Part shown: piece by piece, positions 54,663 to 63,079 of the stretch
How the letters are laid out: each line of letters opens with the position of its first letter
Position numbering within the stretch: the stretch's first letter is position 1
Assembly (NCBI RefSeq): GCF_000718305.1
Contig: NZ_JOFQ01000016.1
Span: 1 to 64,000 of the forward strand
From: Streptomyces niger
GTDB taxonomy: Bacteria > Actinomycetota > Actinomycetes > Streptomycetales > Streptomycetaceae
Reading direction: 5' to 3'
DNA: 64,000 nt
Notes under the pieces: model-generated
Databases searched by the model: none
What the model saw: the letters and a program-made list of their open reading frames with translations, nothing else
Told to the model about the DNA's origin: nothing
Translations under genes and position numbers: made by a program

Positions 54663-55868
54663 ATGGCGCGTCTCGCACAGACCGAGGGGCTGACCGACAT
54701 CCAGCGGGAAATCCTCTCCACCGTCCGCGATTTCGTGGACAAGGAGATCCTCCCGGTCGCCACCGAGCTGGAGCACAAGGACGAGTACCCGACGCAGATC
54801 GTCGAGGGCCTCAAGGAACTGGGCGTCTTCGGGCTGATGATCCCCGAGGAGTACGGCGGCCTCGGCGAGTCGCTGCTCACCTACGCGCTGACGGTCGAGG
54901 AGATCGCCCGCGGCTGGATGAGCGTCTCCGGCATCATCAACACCCATTTCATCGTCGCCTACATGCTCAAGCAGCACGGCACGCAGGAGCAGAAGGACCA
55001 CTTCCTCCCCCGGATGGCGGCCGGCGAGATCCGGGGCGCCTTCTCGATGTCGGAGCCGGCGCTCGGCTCGGACGTCTCGGCCATCAGCTCCAAGGGCGTG
55101 CGGGACGGCGAGGAGTACGTTCTGAACGGCCAGAAGATGTGGCTCACCAACGGTGGTTCGTCGACGCTGGTGGCCGTGCTCTGCCGGACGGACGAGGGGC
55201 ATCCGGAAGGCACGGCGCCGCACAAGTCGATGACGACCTTCCTCGTGGAGAAGGAGCCCGGCTTCGGCGAGGTGCGCCCCGGACTGACCATCCCGGGCAA
55301 GATCGAGAAGATGGGCTACAAGGGCGTCGACACGACCGAGCTCATCATGCAGGACCTCCGGATCCCGGCGAACCGGGTGCTCGGCGGCGAGACCGGACGT
55401 GGTTTCTATCACATGATGGACGGCGTCGAGGTCGGCCGGGTGAACGTCGCCGCGCGTGGCTGCGGCGTCGCGCAGCGTGCGTTCGAACTGGGCGTGGACT
55501 ACGCGCAGCAGCGCCACACCTTCGGTAAGCCGATCGCAAAGCATCAGGCCATCCAGTTCAAATTGGCCGAAATGGCGACAAAGGTCGAGGCGGCCCATGC
55601 AATGATGGTCAACGCCGCTCGCAAGAAGGACTCGGGTCAGCGGAACGACCTGGAAGCGGGCATGGCGAAGTACCTCGCCTCCGAGTACTGCAAGGAGGTC
55701 GTGGAGGACGCCTTCCGCATCCACGGCGGTTACGGCTTCTCCAAGGAATATGAAATCGAACGCCTGTACCGCGAGGCGCCCATGCTGCTCATCGGTGAAG
55801 GTACCGCTGAGATCCAGAAAATGATCATTGGGCGCCGGCTACTGGAGGAGTACCGAATCCAGGGCTGA
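54663..55868 (+). CDS. Acyl-CoA dehydrogenase, probable methylsuccinyl-CoA dehydrogenase
   Basis: Protein of 401 residues with the standard fold: FSMSEPALGSDVSAISSKG, WLTNGGSSTLVAVLCRT, GRVNVAARGCGVAQRAFELGVDYAQQRHTFGKPI and the C-terminal RIHGGYGFSKEYEIERLYREA with the FAD contacts and a Glu base region. Position two bases after mch suggests it oxidises (2S)-methylsuccinyl-CoA to mesaconyl-CoA. As far as I recall, the proteobacterial Mcd carries an extra N-terminal part lacking here, so the substrate is inferred from context only. Confidence 0.87.
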   Translation: MARLAQTEGLTDIQREILSTVRDFVDKEILPVATELEHKDEYPTQIVEGLKELGVFGLMIPEEYGGLGESLLTYALTVEEIARGWMSVSGIINTHFIVAYMLKQHGTQEQKDHFLPRMAAGEIRGAFSMSEPALGSDVSAISSKGVRDGEEYVLNGQKMWLTNGGSSTLVAVLCRTDEGHPEGTAPHKSMTTFLVEKEPGFGEVRPGLTIPGKIEKMGYKGVDTTELIMQDLRIPANRVLGGETGRGFYHMMDGVEVGRVNVAARGCGVAQRAFELGVDYAQQRHTFGKPIAKHQAIQFKLAEMATKVEAAHAMMVNAARKKDSGQRNDLEAGMAKYLASEYCKEVVEDAFRIHGGYGFSKEYEIERLYREAPMLLIGEGTAEIQKMIIGRRLLEEYRIQG

Positions 55869-55879
55869 ATGTCCGTTTC

Positions 55880-55912
55880 GGGGTGTTTTCTTCGAGAAGA
55901 AGATCACACCCC
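55880..55912 (+). terminator. Two-part hairpin between the acyl-CoA dehydrogenase and psd
   Basis: Outer GGGGTGT/ACACCCC (55880-55886, 55906-55912) and inner TTCTTC-GA-GAAGAA (55888-55901), 11 bases after the dehydrogenase stop. It may separate the carbon-assimilation operon from the phospholipid genes. Confidence 0.55.
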
Positions 55913-56037
55913 GTCACGGGACTTCGGCCACGGATTGGCGTTGGCTCTTGGCCAGTTGCCGCTCGCAACCGATAGCATCCCCGGAAAGCCGCGCGTCCCC
56001 CATTCCTACGCGGCATCCTCCGCTACGAAGGTCATCC

Positions 56038-56685
56038 ATGCCCCACAGCCAATCCTCTGCTCACCGTGGTCGCGTCCGCCTCGCGCGCGGAGCGTCGCCG
56101 TGGCTCCTGCCGACCGTCGCGACGGCAGCGGTCAGCCTGGCCCGCTCCCGGCGCTCGGGACGCTGGGCCGCCGTAGCCGTGCCCACCACCGCTCTGGCGG
56201 CGGGCATGCTGTGGTTCTTCCGCGACCCCGAGCGCGACATCGCCCAGGGCCGCGTCATCTCCCCGGCCGACGGCGTGGTGCAGAGCATCATGCCGTGGAA
56301 GGACGGGCGCACCCGCGTCGCGATCTTCATGAGCCCGCTGAACGTCCACGTGAACCGCGCGCCGCTGGCCGGCACGGTCACGTCCGTCGAGCACATCCCC
56401 GGCGGCTTCGTTCCGGCGTTCAACAAGGAGAGCGAGAACAACGAGCGGGTCGTCTGGCACTTCGACACCGAGCTCGGTGACGTGGAGATGGTGCAGATCG
56501 CCGGTGCGGTGGCCCGCCGCATCGTTCCTTACGTCCCGCAGGGCACCAAGGTCGAGCAGGGTGAGCGCATCGGTCTGATCCGCTTCGGCTCGCGCGTGGA
56601 CGTGTACCTGCCCGAGGGCGTCGAGGCCGCGGTCGAGGTCGGCCAGGCCACCACAGCGGGGGTGACTCGTCTTGACCGTGATTGA
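56038..56685 (+). CDS. psd: Phosphatidylserine decarboxylase, short form
   Basis: Protein of 215 residues. After a hydrophobic N-terminal helix (TTALAAGMLWFFRDPERDI), it has ISPADGVVQ, MSPLNVHVNRAPLAG and the self-cleavage site FGS in IRFGSRVDVYLP, where Ser becomes the pyruvoyl group of the alpha chain. This is the short (archaeal/actinobacterial) type without the LGST tetrapeptide. It makes phosphatidylethanolamine from phosphatidylserine at the membrane. It overlaps pss by 14 bp. Confidence 0.92.
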   Translation: MPHSQSSAHRGRVRLARGASPWLLPTVATAAVSLARSRRSGRWAAVAVPTTALAAGMLWFFRDPERDIAQGRVISPADGVVQSIMPWKDGRTRVAIFMSPLNVHVNRAPLAGTVTSVEHIPGGFVPAFNKESENNERVVWHFDTELGDVEMVQIAGAVARRIVPYVPQGTKVEQGERIGLIRFGSRVDVYLPEGVEAAVEVGQATTAGVTRLDRD

Positions 56686-57517
56686 TCCCGATACCCAGGC
56701 GGGCTGGGTGGCCGAGGAAGAGGAAGACGATGACATGCCGCTGTCGACGCGGCTGTCGATAGCGGACACGCTCACCCTCGGCAACGCGATCTGCGGCTTC
56801 ATGGCCGTCTACTTCACGACCACCGGCGTCCTGATCCCGCACCTCACGGGCACGGACGACGGCGGCATGGCGCGGCACAGCGCCGCCATGGTCGTGATCC
56901 TGATGCTGCTCGCCTCGGTCTTCGATCTGTTCGACGGACTGGTCGCGCGCAAGCTGCGGGCCTCGGCGATGGGGGCCGAGCTCGACAACCTCTCCGACCT
57001 GATCAGCTTCGGCCTGGCGCCCGCGTACTTCGTCGTGACCTGGGGCATGGTCGCCCAGGACGCGAACCAGCGGGTCTCGGTGGTCGCGGCGGTGGTGGTG
57101 CTGCTGGCGGTGATCCTCCGCCTCGCCCGCTTCTCGTGCGTGACGGTGCCGAACGGGATGTTCCAGGGCATGCCGAGCCCGTTCGGCGCGCTGACGGTCG
57201 TGGCGATCGTGCTGCTGGAGCTGCCGTTCCTGCCGACGCTCCTCGCCATCATCGGCGTGGCGTGGCTGATGGTCAGCCGGGTGGAGTACCCGAAGCCGCG
57301 CGGGCGCCTCGCGGTCGCGATGCTCTCGTGGATCGTGCTGAGCATGGGCATGCTCGCGGCGTGGGCGCTGGACGCGCCGGCCGGCCAGCTGCTGCTGCAG
57401 ACCGGCTGCGCGCTGCAGGTCGTGACGGCGGCGATGATCCCGCTCTTCGCGACGGCGCGCCGGGTGAACACCTTCCGCGACAACCGCCGCGAGGCGAGGG
57501 CAGCGCAGCTGCCGTAG
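56672..57517 (+). CDS. pssA: CDP-diacylglycerol-serine O-phosphatidyltransferase
   Basis: Protein of 281 residues with about eight hydrophobic segments. The CDP-alcohol phosphotransferase signature is FDLFDGLVARKLRASAMGAELDNLSD, with all four Asp present. It condenses CDP-diacylglycerol and serine to phosphatidylserine, the substrate of the overlapping psd product. Start: a TTG at 56672 or a GTG at 56678; both give the acidic WVAEEEEDDD N-terminus. Ends before a strong terminator. Confidence 0.92.
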   Translation: MTVIDPDTQAGWVAEEEEDDDMPLSTRLSIADTLTLGNAICGFMAVYFTTTGVLIPHLTGTDDGGMARHSAAMVVILMLLASVFDLFDGLVARKLRASAMGAELDNLSDLISFGLAPAYFVVTWGMVAQDANQRVSVVAAVVVLLAVILRLARFSCVTVPNGMFQGMPSPFGALTVVAIVLLELPFLPTLLAIIGVAWLMVSRVEYPKPRGRLAVAMLSWIVLSMGMLAAWALDAPAGQLLLQTGCALQVVTAAMIPLFATARRVNTFRDNRREARAAQLP

Positions 57518-57541
57518 TTCCGGCGGCGGACGGCCGACGTG

Positions 57542-57583
57542 CGGAGGCCCGGTACGAACCTTGGGGTTCGTACCGGGCCTCCG
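57542..57583. terminator. Very strong hairpin after pssA
   Basis: A perfect 19-bp stem (57542-57560 with 57565-57583) closed by a TTGG loop, 24 bases after the pssA stop. It is the clearest terminator in the window. Confidence 0.9.
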
Positions 57584-57615
57584 GCGTTGGGGGGGGCGGC
57601 CGCGTAGCGGCGCCC

Positions 57616-57742
57616 AGGGGCGCGGGGAACTGCGCGCCCAGCCCACTCGCTCCCGCACGGGGCCACCGGCCTCACGGGGCTGGTCCCGCCTGCGGCCCAC
57701 TGCGGCGCCGCTGTGCTTGCTCGCGCAGTTCCCCGCGCCCCT
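57616..57742. repeat. Pair of inverted 21-bp GGGGCGCGGGGAACTGCGC-type repeats
   Basis: A 21-bp sequence at 57616-57636 recurs, perfectly inverted, at 57722-57742, with 85 bases between. This unit is a widespread intergenic repeat in Streptomyces genomes. The pair lies between convergent pssA and glycerate kinase genes and can form a long cruciform or terminate the kinase transcript, whose stop is only eight bases away. Confidence 0.8.
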
Positions 57743-57749
57743 GACGGGG

Positions 57750-58919
57750 CTAGGCCAAGAAGTCCCGCGCGAGGGACTCCGCCGCCTGTTCCAGAAGCGG
57801 GCCCGCCTGGGCCATGGAGCGGGCCGGGTCCGGCTCCAGCGCGGAGAGGGGGTACGCGCGGGCGATACCCGCCTGGAGGAGCGCCGAGGGCGGAAGGGCG
57901 AGGCGGCCGCAGACCGCGACGACGGTCAGGCCCCGGGCGCGCGCGGCAGCGGCGACGCCCGCCGGTGCCTTGCCGTGCAGCGTCTGCTCGTCCAGCGAGC
58001 CCTCGCCGGTGATGACGAACGTGGCCCGCTCCAGCGCCGGCCCGAAGCCGAGCACGTCGAGCATGACGTCGATGCCGGGCCGGAACTCCGCGCCGAGCCC
58101 GACCAGCGCGCCGTACCCGATGCCGCCCGCGGCCCCCGCGCCGGGCGCCACCGCGTACTCGGCGGCCTTCGGACCCACCGCCGCCTCCAGCACCTTCGCG
58201 TAGTGCGCCAGCGCCGCGTCCAGCGTGGCGACGTCCGCCTCGGTCGCGCCCTTCTGCGGGCCGTAGACGGCGGGCGCGCCCTTCGGGCCGGTCAGCGGGT
58301 TGTCCACGTCGCTGGCGAGCACGATCTCGGTGGTGGCCAGGCGCGGGTCGAGCCCGCTGAGGTCGGCGGTGGCGAGGCCGGCGAGCGGGCCGCCGCCCGG
58401 CGCCACCGGCTCCCCCGCCCGGTCCAGGAAGCGCGCGCCGAGCGCGGCGAGCATGCCGGCGCCGCCGTCGTTCGTGGCGCTGCCGCCGACGCCGAAGACG
58501 ACGCTGCGGGCGCCCGCGTCCAGCGCGGCCAGCAGCAGCTCTCCGGTGCCGTACGTGGTGGCCGTGAGCGGCGCGAAGACGCCCTCGGGGAGGTGCTGGA
58601 GGCCGGACGCCTCGGCCATCTCCACCACCGCGGTCCCGTCCTCGTGCAGCGCGAACGTGGCCGTGACGGGTGTGCCGGTCGGCCCGGTGACCCGCACCTC
58701 GTGCCGGGCGAAGCCGGCCGCCAGCGCCGCCGCGACCGTGCCGTCGCCGCCGTCGGCGACCGGGACGGCGGCCACGGACAGCTCCGGTACGGCGCGCCGC
58801 AGACCGGCCGTGACGTGCTCGGCGACCTGGACGGCCGTCAGCGAGCCCTTGAACTTGTCCGCGGCGATCAGCACGTGTGCTGCCGGCTTCCCTGTCGTTG
58901 CTGCGTCCACGTCCGCCAC
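57750..58919 (-). CDS. glxK: Glycerate kinase
   Basis: Protein of 389 residues, GarK/GlxK family. HVLIAADKFKGSLTAVQVAEHVTAGLRR, VADGGDGTVAAALAAG, VFGVGGSATNDGGAGMLAALG and ITGEGSLDEQTLHGKAPAGVAAAA are diagnostic. It phosphorylates glycerate to 2-phosphoglycerate. Glyoxylate from the upstream Mcl reaction could reach glycerate, but that link is speculative. The start is the GTG at 58919, with AGGGGAG six bases upstream; the frame stays open above it without similarity. Confidence 0.92.
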   Translation of the reverse strand: MADVDAATTGKPAAHVLIAADKFKGSLTAVQVAEHVTAGLRRAVPELSVAAVPVADGGDGTVAAALAAGFARHEVRVTGPTGTPVTATFALHEDGTAVVEMAEASGLQHLPEGVFAPLTATTYGTGELLLAALDAGARSVVFGVGGSATNDGGAGMLAALGARFLDRAGEPVAPGGGPLAGLATADLSGLDPRLATTEIVLASDVDNPLTGPKGAPAVYGPQKGATEADVATLDAALAHYAKVLEAAVGPKAAEYAVAPGAGAAGGIGYGALVGLGAEFRPGIDVMLDVLGFGPALERATFVITGEGSLDEQTLHGKAPAGVAAAARARGLTVVAVCGRLALPPSALLQAGIARAYPLSALEPDPARSMAQAGPLLEQAAESLARDFLA

Positions 58920-59003
58920 TCTGACTCCCCTTGCCGTCGAACTGCCGTCGCGCCGCTGAGACCCTATCCGCCGGGGGACGGGGAGAACAGGGACGTCGAT
59001 GGA

Positions 59004-59033
59004 GTTTTCCACGAAGCGGATTTGTTTTTCCAC
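59004..59033. repeat. Direct repeat GTTTTCCAC in a divergent promoter
   Basis: GTTTTCCAC (59004-59012) and GTTTTTCCAC (59024-59033), two helical turns apart, in the AT-richest part of the region between glxK and the ADP-ribosylglycohydrolase gene. Possibly a regulator site. Confidence 0.3.
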
Positions 59034-59134
59034 TCCTCCTACGGTCGTACGGTACCCCGCACGCGCCTGCCGCGTCCCGGTTCGGCGCGTTCGGGTCCGC
59101 GCACACCCCCGCGGACTTCGGTACACCTGGAGAC

Positions 59135-60286
59135 ATGACTGAAGGCAGGACGCCGTCGCACCCGGCGCACAGCAGTGCCTCCCCCACCGCTTCGCGACCC
59201 GGGCTCGCCGACCGGATCCACGGCGGCTGGCTCGGCCGGATCGCCGGGAACATGCTCGGCAAGCCCGTCGAGCAGGGCGACCGCTGGACCCGCGAGCGCA
59301 TCGACCACTACCTGCGCCGCGCCGATGCGCTGCCGCTCACCGATTACCTGCCCCCGCCGCCGAGCGCCGAGGACGCGGCGGAGCTGCGCCCGGAGTGGCG
59401 CCAGTGCGTACGCGGCGGGATCGACGGCAGCTGCCGGGACGACGACATCGACTACTCGGTGCTGGTCCTGGAGCTGCTGGAGACCCACGGCACCGACTTC
59501 ACCACCGAACAGCTCGGCACCCTCTGGCTGCGCCGGCTGCCGTACCTGCAGACCTTCACCGCCGAGCGCGCCGCGTACCGCAATCTCGCCGCCGGCATCC
59601 GGCCCCCGCTGGCCGCCACCACCGACAACCCGTACCAGGAGTGGATCGGCGCGCTGATCAGGGCGGACGTGTACGGCTGGGTGTCACCGGGGCAGCCGCG
59701 CCGGGCGGCCGCGCTGGCCCGCAGGGACGCGGTCCTCTCGCACACCGGCAACGGCGTGTACGGCGCGATGTGGGCGGCCGCGCTGATCGCCGCGGCGTTC
59801 GAGGCCGGCGGCCCGCGCGAGGCCGTGGAGGCGGCGCTCGCCCGCATCCCCGCGGGCAGCCGGCTGTCCCGCGCGGTCCGGCACACCGCGGCGCTGTACG
59901 ACGCGGGGGCCGGCTGGGCCGACACGCTCACCGAGATGGCGCGCGAGGTCGGCCACCTGCACTGGATCCACGTCGTCCCGAACGCCGCCGTGCTCACCGC
60001 CGGACTGCTCTACGGCGAGGGCGACTTCACCTCGACAGTCGCGCTGACCGTACGCGGCGGCCTGGACACCGACTCCAACGGCGCGACGGCCGGCTCGGTG
60101 GCGGGCGTGCTGTGCGGTGCAGCCGCGATCCCGCCGCAGTGGACCGAACCGCTCCACGACCGCCTGCGCACGGCCGTCTTCGGCTTCGACGGCGTACGGA
60201 TCAGCGAACTGGCCGAGCGGACGTACCGGCTGGCGGTCGGCAGCCCGGACAGCCCCACCGGTCCAGTTGGTATGGAGAATTCCTGA
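59135..60286 (+). CDS. ADP-ribosylglycohydrolase family protein
   Basis: Protein of 383 residues. RIHGGWLGRIAGNMLGKPVEQGD at the N-terminus and the C-terminal RGGLDTDSNGATAGSVAGVLCGA are the two metal-binding signatures of the DraG/ARH fold (Asp-rich loop; DTDSNGAT for the usual DTDTIAA). DDDIDYSVLVLELLE supplies the first acidic set. The family removes ADP-ribose from proteins, nucleic acids or small compounds; the substrate is unknown. The ATG at 59135 follows GGAG. Its stop lies in a 10-bp tandem repeat. Confidence 0.87.
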   Translation: MTEGRTPSHPAHSSASPTASRPGLADRIHGGWLGRIAGNMLGKPVEQGDRWTRERIDHYLRRADALPLTDYLPPPPSAEDAAELRPEWRQCVRGGIDGSCRDDDIDYSVLVLELLETHGTDFTTEQLGTLWLRRLPYLQTFTAERAAYRNLAAGIRPPLAATTDNPYQEWIGALIRADVYGWVSPGQPRRAAALARRDAVLSHTGNGVYGAMWAAALIAAAFEAGGPREAVEAALARIPAGSRLSRAVRHTAALYDAGAGWADTLTEMAREVGHLHWIHVVPNAAVLTAGLLYGEGDFTSTVALTVRGGLDTDSNGATAGSVAGVLCGAAAIPPQWTEPLHDRLRTAVFGFDGVRISELAERTYRLAVGSPDSPTGPVGMENS

Positions 60287-60321
60287 ACATGCCTGAACAT
60301 GCCTGAACGTGCCTGAACGTG
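60282..60321. repeat. Four tandem 10-bp repeats CCTGAACRTG
   Basis: Two copies of CCTGAACATG followed by two of CCTGAACGTG, with a partial fifth at 60329-60336. The first contains the stop codon of the preceding gene. The 10-bp period places every unit on one DNA face, 54 bp above the Nudix start. Confidence 0.8.
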
Positions 60322-60375
60322 TCTGCCGCCTGAACGCCCGTGCCCCGTGCGGCGGATGAGGTTAGGCTCGCGGGC

Positions 60376-60873
60376 GTGACCTCGGATTACGCCGCTTACA
60401 TCGCAAGCCTGCCCCGGGTGCTCGCGGGCGCCGGCACCGTCTTCCGCGACGCCGCCGGGCGCGTCCTGCTCGTCGAGCCCAACTACAAGGACACCTGGAT
60501 CCTGCCCGGCGGGACGGTGGAGTCCGACCAGGGCGAGTCGCCACGGCAGGCGGCCCGCCGGGAGACCGCCGAGGAGATCGGCCTGGACATCGAGCCGGGC
60601 CGGCTGCTGGCCGTGGACTGGGTGCGCGGCCCGGCGCGACCGCCGCTGGTGTCGTACCTCTTCGACGGCGGTGTCCTGGACGAGGCGCAGCTCGCCGCGA
60701 TCCGTCTCCAGGAGGAGGAGCTGCTCTCCTGGAGACTGGTGAACCCGGCAGAGCTGGGCGGTTATGTGGACGGCCCGATGGCGCTGCGGCTGGGCGCCGC
60801 GCTGGGCGCGCTGGCGGACGGCCGCGGTCCGGCCGAACTGGAGGACGGCGTACCGCCGCAGCACTCGGCCTAG
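60376..60873 (+). CDS. Nudix hydrolase
   Basis: Protein of 165 residues. The Nudix box reads GGTVESDQGESPRQAARRETAEEIG, which keeps the REXXEE core but has two extra residues before the first Glu compared with the consensus. VFRDAAGRVLLVEPNYKDTWILP precedes it. It would hydrolyse a nucleoside-diphosphate-X compound; ADP-ribose is an attractive guess given the ADP-ribosylglycohydrolase upstream and the macro-domain gene 2 kb away. GTG start eight bases after TAGGCT, so probably leaderless. Confidence 0.87.
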   Translation: MTSDYAAYIASLPRVLAGAGTVFRDAAGRVLLVEPNYKDTWILPGGTVESDQGESPRQAARRETAEEIGLDIEPGRLLAVDWVRGPARPPLVSYLFDGGVLDEAQLAAIRLQEEELLSWRLVNPAELGGYVDGPMALRLGAALGALADGRGPAELEDGVPPQHSA

Positions 60874-60896
60874 ACCGCGACCGCACGGCCGCCGGG

Positions 60897-61493
60897 TCAC
60901 ACGGCCGCCGCGCCCCGCTCGAAGTCCAGCAGGTGGCGCTTGCGGTCCAGGCCGCCGCCGTAACCGGTCAGGCTGCCGCTCGCGCCGACGACGCGGTGGC
61001 AGGGCACGATGATGCCGATCGGGTTCCTGCCGTTGGCCAGTCCGACGGCGCGGGCCGCCGACGGCTTGCCGAGCCGGTCGGCCAGTGCGCCGTACGAGAC
61101 GGTCGCGCCGTACGGGATCTCGCGCAGCGCCGCCCAGACGCGCTGCTGGAACGGCGTGCCGTCGAGGCGGAGCGGCAGGTCGAAGACGGTCAGCTCGCCG
61201 GCGAAGTAGGCCCGGAGCTGTGCGATCGCGGTGGCGAAGGGCTCGGTACCGGGTTTCTCCGGGTGCCCGAAGGACTCCTGCGGCGGCCGGTGCCGCTGGT
61301 CGGTCATGTACAGGCCGGTGAGCGCGCCGCCGCGGGCGACCAGGGTGAGCGGCCCCACCGGTGTGCCGGTCACGACGGTATGCGTGGCCACGGACGTGGA
61401 GCCTGTGCGCGCGGCGGTGGTGCTGGCTGTGCTGCCGATGGCGGTAGTGCTGCCGATGGCTGTGGTGCTGCTGGCTGTGCTGCTGACAGACAT
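60897..61493 (-). CDS. ogt: Methylated-DNA--protein-cysteine methyltransferase (Ogt)
   Basis: Protein of 198 residues. The C-terminal catalytic domain has PFQQRVWAALREIPYGATVSYGALADRLG and the active-site IIVPCHRVVG, with acceptor Cys165. It repairs O6-alkylguanine. The first 35 residues are an odd low-complexity Ser/Thr/Ala run with repeated STTAIGST units, absent from usual Ogt proteins; a later start is possible but no better Shine-Dalgarno was seen. Ten bases separate it from the Ada-AlkA gene, so both alkylation-repair genes form an operon. Confidence 0.9.
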   Translation of the reverse strand: MSVSSTASSTTAIGSTTAIGSTASTTAARTGSTSVATHTVVTGTPVGPLTLVARGGALTGLYMTDQRHRPPQESFGHPEKPGTEPFATAIAQLRAYFAGELTVFDLPLRLDGTPFQQRVWAALREIPYGATVSYGALADRLGKPSAARAVGLANGRNPIGIIVPCHRVVGASGSLTGYGGGLDRKRHLLDFERGAAAV

Positions 61494-61503
61494 GGTGCTT
61501 CCC

Positions 61504-63012
61504 TCAGTCGGCGGGGAGGTGGTTGATCGGGTGGTCGTCGGTGGCCCAGAGGTACTGGACCGCGTAGGCACGCCAGGGGCGCCAGGCGGCGGCCCGGGCG
61601 AGCAGGGCGGCCGGCGTGCCGGGCAGCCCCAGGCCCTGCGCGGCGCGCCGCACGCCGAGGTCGGTGGCGGTGAACGCGTCGGGGTCGCCGAGCGCCCGCA
61701 TCGCGATGCACTCGACGGTCCACGGGCCGAAGCCGGGCAGCGCGGCGAGCGCTGCACGGGCCCGTTCGCGGTCGCCGCCGGGCCCGAGTTGCAGGTCGCC
61801 CGCGGCCAGCGCGGCGATCAGGCCGGTGAGCGTGGCACGCCGGGTACGGGGCATCGCGAGCGTCTCCGGGTCGAGCCCGGCCAGCGCGTCCACGCTCGGG
61901 AAGAGGTGGGTGAGCCCGCCCTCGGGGTCGTCGATCCGCTCCCCGTGCGCCGCGGCCAGCCGCCCCGCGTGCGTACGCGCCGCCGCGGTGGAGACCTGCT
62001 GCCCGATCACCGCCCGTACGGCGAACTCGTCGGCGTCCACGGTGCGCGGCACCCGCCGTCCGGGCGCCTTCGCGACGAGCGGCGCCAGTACCGGGTCCTC
62101 GGCCAGCAGCGCGTCCACCGCCTCGGGGTCGGCGTCCAGGTCGAGCAGCCGCCGGCAGCGCGCGATGGCGCCCGCGAGGTCCCGCAGGTCGGTCAGGGAC
62201 AGCCGGCACTCCACGTGCTCCGGGCGCGGGGTGAGCGCCACGATGCCGTGCCCGTACGGGAGACGCAGGGTGCGACGGTACGCGCCGTCCCGCCACTCCT
62301 CCACGCCGGGGACGGCGGTGGCGGCGAGGTGCCCGAAGAGGTTGTCCGGACACAGCGGCTTACGGAAGGGGAGGCGGAGGGCGAGCGTGGTGGGTGCCGG
62401 GGAGCCCGGCGCGGCCGCCTGCGGGCCCGGAACGGCGGCCGGGTGCGCGGGCCGCACCCGCTGTCGCAGCTCGCTCGGCGACAGCGCGAAGACCTCCCGC
62501 ACGGTGTCGTTGAACGATCGAATACTGGCGAACCCCGCGGCGAAGGCAACCTCCGCCATCGGCAGCGCGCTGGTCTCGATGAGCAGCCGGGCGGTCTGGG
62601 CGCGCTGGGCCCGCGCGAGGGCGAGTGGTCCGGCCCCCAGCTCGGCCAGCAGTTGGCGTTCGACCTGGCGCGGGCTGTACCCGAGGCGCGCGGCCAGCCC
62701 CGGTACCCCGTCCCGGTCCACGACCCCGTCGCCGATGAGGCGCATGGCCCGCGCGACCAGGTCGGCGCGCTCGTCCCACTGCGGGGAGCCGGGCGCGGCG
62801 TCCGGCCGGCACCGCTTGCACGCCCGGAACCCGGCCTGCTGCGCGGCCGCGGCGCTGGGGTAGAAGCGCATGTTCGCGGGCTTGGGCGGGACCACCGGGC
62901 AGCTGGGCCGGCAGTAGATCTTCGTCGTGGTGACGGCGGTGAAGAACCACCCGTCGAAACGGGCGTCCTTGGACTGCACGGCGCGTACGCACCGCTCGGT
63001 GTCGGTGTGCAT
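61504..63012 (-). CDS. alkA: Ada/AraC-AlkA fusion DNA glycosylase
   Basis: Protein of 502 residues with three parts: the Ada zinc domain (1-75, ligands Cys34, Cys38, Cys65, Cys68 in IYCRPSCP and ACKRC), an AraC helix-turn-helix (about 85-190, GFASIRSFNDTVREVFALSPSELR), and an AlkA 3-methyladenine glycosylase (205-500, GHGIVALTPRPEHVECRLSL, HhH LPGFGPWTVECIAMRALGDPDAFTATD with the catalytic Asp). Methylation of the Ada Cys by phosphotriesters would switch on transcription, so the protein both senses and repairs alkylation. ATG start; first of two genes with ogt. Confidence 0.93.
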   Translation of the reverse strand: MHTDTERCVRAVQSKDARFDGWFFTAVTTTKIYCRPSCPVVPPKPANMRFYPSAAAAQQAGFRACKRCRPDAAPGSPQWDERADLVARAMRLIGDGVVDRDGVPGLAARLGYSPRQVERQLLAELGAGPLALARAQRAQTARLLIETSALPMAEVAFAAGFASIRSFNDTVREVFALSPSELRQRVRPAHPAAVPGPQAAAPGSPAPTTLALRLPFRKPLCPDNLFGHLAATAVPGVEEWRDGAYRRTLRLPYGHGIVALTPRPEHVECRLSLTDLRDLAGAIARCRRLLDLDADPEAVDALLAEDPVLAPLVAKAPGRRVPRTVDADEFAVRAVIGQQVSTAAARTHAGRLAAAHGERIDDPEGGLTHLFPSVDALAGLDPETLAMPRTRRATLTGLIAALAAGDLQLGPGGDRERARAALAALPGFGPWTVECIAMRALGDPDAFTATDLGVRRAAQGLGLPGTPAALLARAAAWRPWRAYAVQYLWATDDHPINHLPAD

Positions 63013-63079
63013 GCTCCAAGGATTCCGCAGGCGGCAACGGGTGGCTGGCGAGAATCCGACATGGACGTGGGGCGCCGGG

